From contig JAGHDT010000137.1 in assembly GCA_021159805.1 (NCBI GenBank), forward strand, positions 1 through 5,948: a stretch of 5,948 bases of DNA. The letters are read 5' to 3'. The notes under the pieces were generated by a model, which saw nothing but the letters and a program-made list of their open reading frames with translations, did no database searches and was not told the origin of the DNA. Shown piece by piece: positions 5,119-5,948 of this stretch. The position numbers and the translations under genes were made by a program. This stretch comes from Anaerolineae bacterium. GTDB taxonomy: Bacteria > Chloroflexota > Anaerolineae > B4-G1 > SLSP01. Each line of letters opens with the position of its first letter. Position 1 is the stretch's first letter.

Positions 5119-5948
5119 ATGAACATGAATGTCGCGTCCAAGGCGCAGCCGGAAGTGGGGCGAGCACTGAGTGTAGACGCCGATTTCCCCGGCGGCAACG
5201 TTGTTCTGGAGCGAATCGATGGGAATTCTGTTCTTGTCCACCAGGATCTGCGCGATACCACCGAATGGTGGTTCTATTGGCACTTTCGAGTGAGGGGTGG
5301 CGCATCCCGTACGCTCACCTTTCAGTTCACCCAGGGTGATGTGATCGGCACGCGTGGCCCTGCCGTCAGCACCAATGGCGGCGCGAGTTGGCGATGGCTG
5401 GGCCGTGACGCTGTCAGAGACACGGCCTTCACTCATACGTTCGCGCCGGAGGACCACGAGGTGCGCTTCGCCTTCGCGTTGCCGTACACAGAGGCAGATC
5501 TGGACAGATTTCGCGCACGATTCCCCAATTCCACGAGGCTGCGATCGGAAGTTCTCTGCAGGACCCGCAAGGGGCGTGAGGCTGAGCTGCTGCACATCGG
5601 GCGCCTCGATGGGCGGGCCGTGCACCGGGTACTGCTGACCTGCCGCCATCACGCGTGCGAGAGCATCGCCTCCTATGTGCTGGAGGGGTTGATGGAGACG
5701 GTGTTGGCAGCCGAGGCCCAAGGTGACGCCGCCGGGGGGTGGCTGCGGGACAACGTTGAGTTCCTGGTCGTCCCCTTCGTTGACAAGGACGGGGTGGAGG
5801 AGGGCGACCAGGGTAAGCTGCGGTATCCCCGCGATCATAACAGGGACTATGACGGCGACAGTGTCCACGCTACGACGGGCGCGCTTCGCGCTTTTGTTCC
5901 GGCGTGGTCCGAAGGCAAACTGAAGGTTGCACTCGATCTGCATTGTCC
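5119..5948 (+). CDS. M14 zinc carboxypeptidase, cytosolic carboxypeptidase (CCP/Nna1)-like, 3' truncated by the window
   Basis: The 276 visible residues match the two-part layout of CCP-type M14 peptidases, which remove C-terminal amino acids using one zinc ion. Residues about 23-130 form the beta-sandwich N-domain typical of this group (FPGGN at 23-27, TEWWFYWHFRV at 48-58, WRWLG at 91-95, FAFALPYTEADL at 117-128). The catalytic domain follows: zinc ligands His178 and Glu181 in HHACES, the VPFVDKDGV loop (218-226), the substrate-carboxylate motif Asn241-Arg242 in RDHNRDYDG, and third zinc ligand His275 in LDLHC at the window edge. The catalytic glutamate lies beyond the end. In-frame ATGs at 5110, 5119 and 5125 are possible; no Shine-Dalgarno site precedes any. 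5119 is chosen because the promoter predicts transcription starting there. There is no signal peptide, so it is likely cytoplasmic. The substrate is unknown. It is divergent from the importer operon. Confidence 0.88.
   Translation, partial: MNMNVASKAQPEVGRALSVDADFPGGNVVLERIDGNSVLVHQDLRDTTEWWFYWHFRVRGGASRTLTFQFTQGDVIGTRGPAVSTNGGASWRWLGRDAVRDTAFTHTFAPEDHEVRFAFALPYTEADLDRFRARFPNSTRLRSEVLCRTRKGREAELLHIGRLDGRAVHRVLLTCRHHACESIASYVLEGLMETVLAAEAQGDAAGGWLRDNVEFLVVPFVDKDGVEEGDQGKLRYPRDHNRDYDGDSVHATTGALRAFVPAWSEGKLKVALDLHC

Noticed and set aside
4846..5943. Minus-strand 365-codon open frame opposite the peptidase gene
   Set aside because: It is the antisense shadow of the M14 gene, whose zinc-site and N-domain motifs clearly mark the plus strand as coding. 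The minus-strand translation has no recognisable domain.

Overview
The window is GC-rich bacterial DNA carrying five protein genes, each readable from sequence motifs. The taxon cannot be proven from it. A lipoprotein-type (SpII) signal on the binding protein, a fucokinase-like GHMP kinase and a cytosolic-carboxypeptidase-like M14 peptidase would fit a non-proteobacterial lineage such as Chloroflexota, but that is a low-confidence inference.

Layout. (1) Positions 1-597 hold no gene I can support, but they contain several perfect inverted repeats. (2) A plus-strand GHMP-family sugar kinase (721-1791) has its own TATAAT promoter at about 598-603. An 11-8-11 perfect inverted repeat (629-658) lies in its leader. 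(3) Convergent to it is a compact minus-strand operon reading from 4809 down to 1813: a substrate-binding lipoprotein, a FecCD/BtuC-type permease and a FepC/BtuD-type ATPase. Together these make one complete ABC importer of the iron-siderophore/heme/cobalamin/molybdate class. The ligand cannot be fixed from sequence alone. (4) Positions 4810-5118 are a divergent control region. It contains a 7-1-7 palindrome over the -35 of the importer promoter, a stretch on the importer strand that can fold into mutually exclusive stems, and a plus-strand extended -10 promoter. (5) A plus-strand M14 metallocarboxypeptidase starts at about 5119 and runs off the right edge. Its promoter is so close to the start codon that the mRNA is predicted to be leaderless.

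How the parts work together. The three importer genes form one unit: the lipoprotein captures ligand outside the membrane, the permease dimer carries it across and the ATPase dimer powers transport. The permease and ATPase genes overlap by four bases, which suggests translational coupling. The kinase and the peptidase are separate transcription units with no evident functional link to the importer. The most interesting parts are the control region between the importer and the peptidase and the hairpin leader of the kinase.
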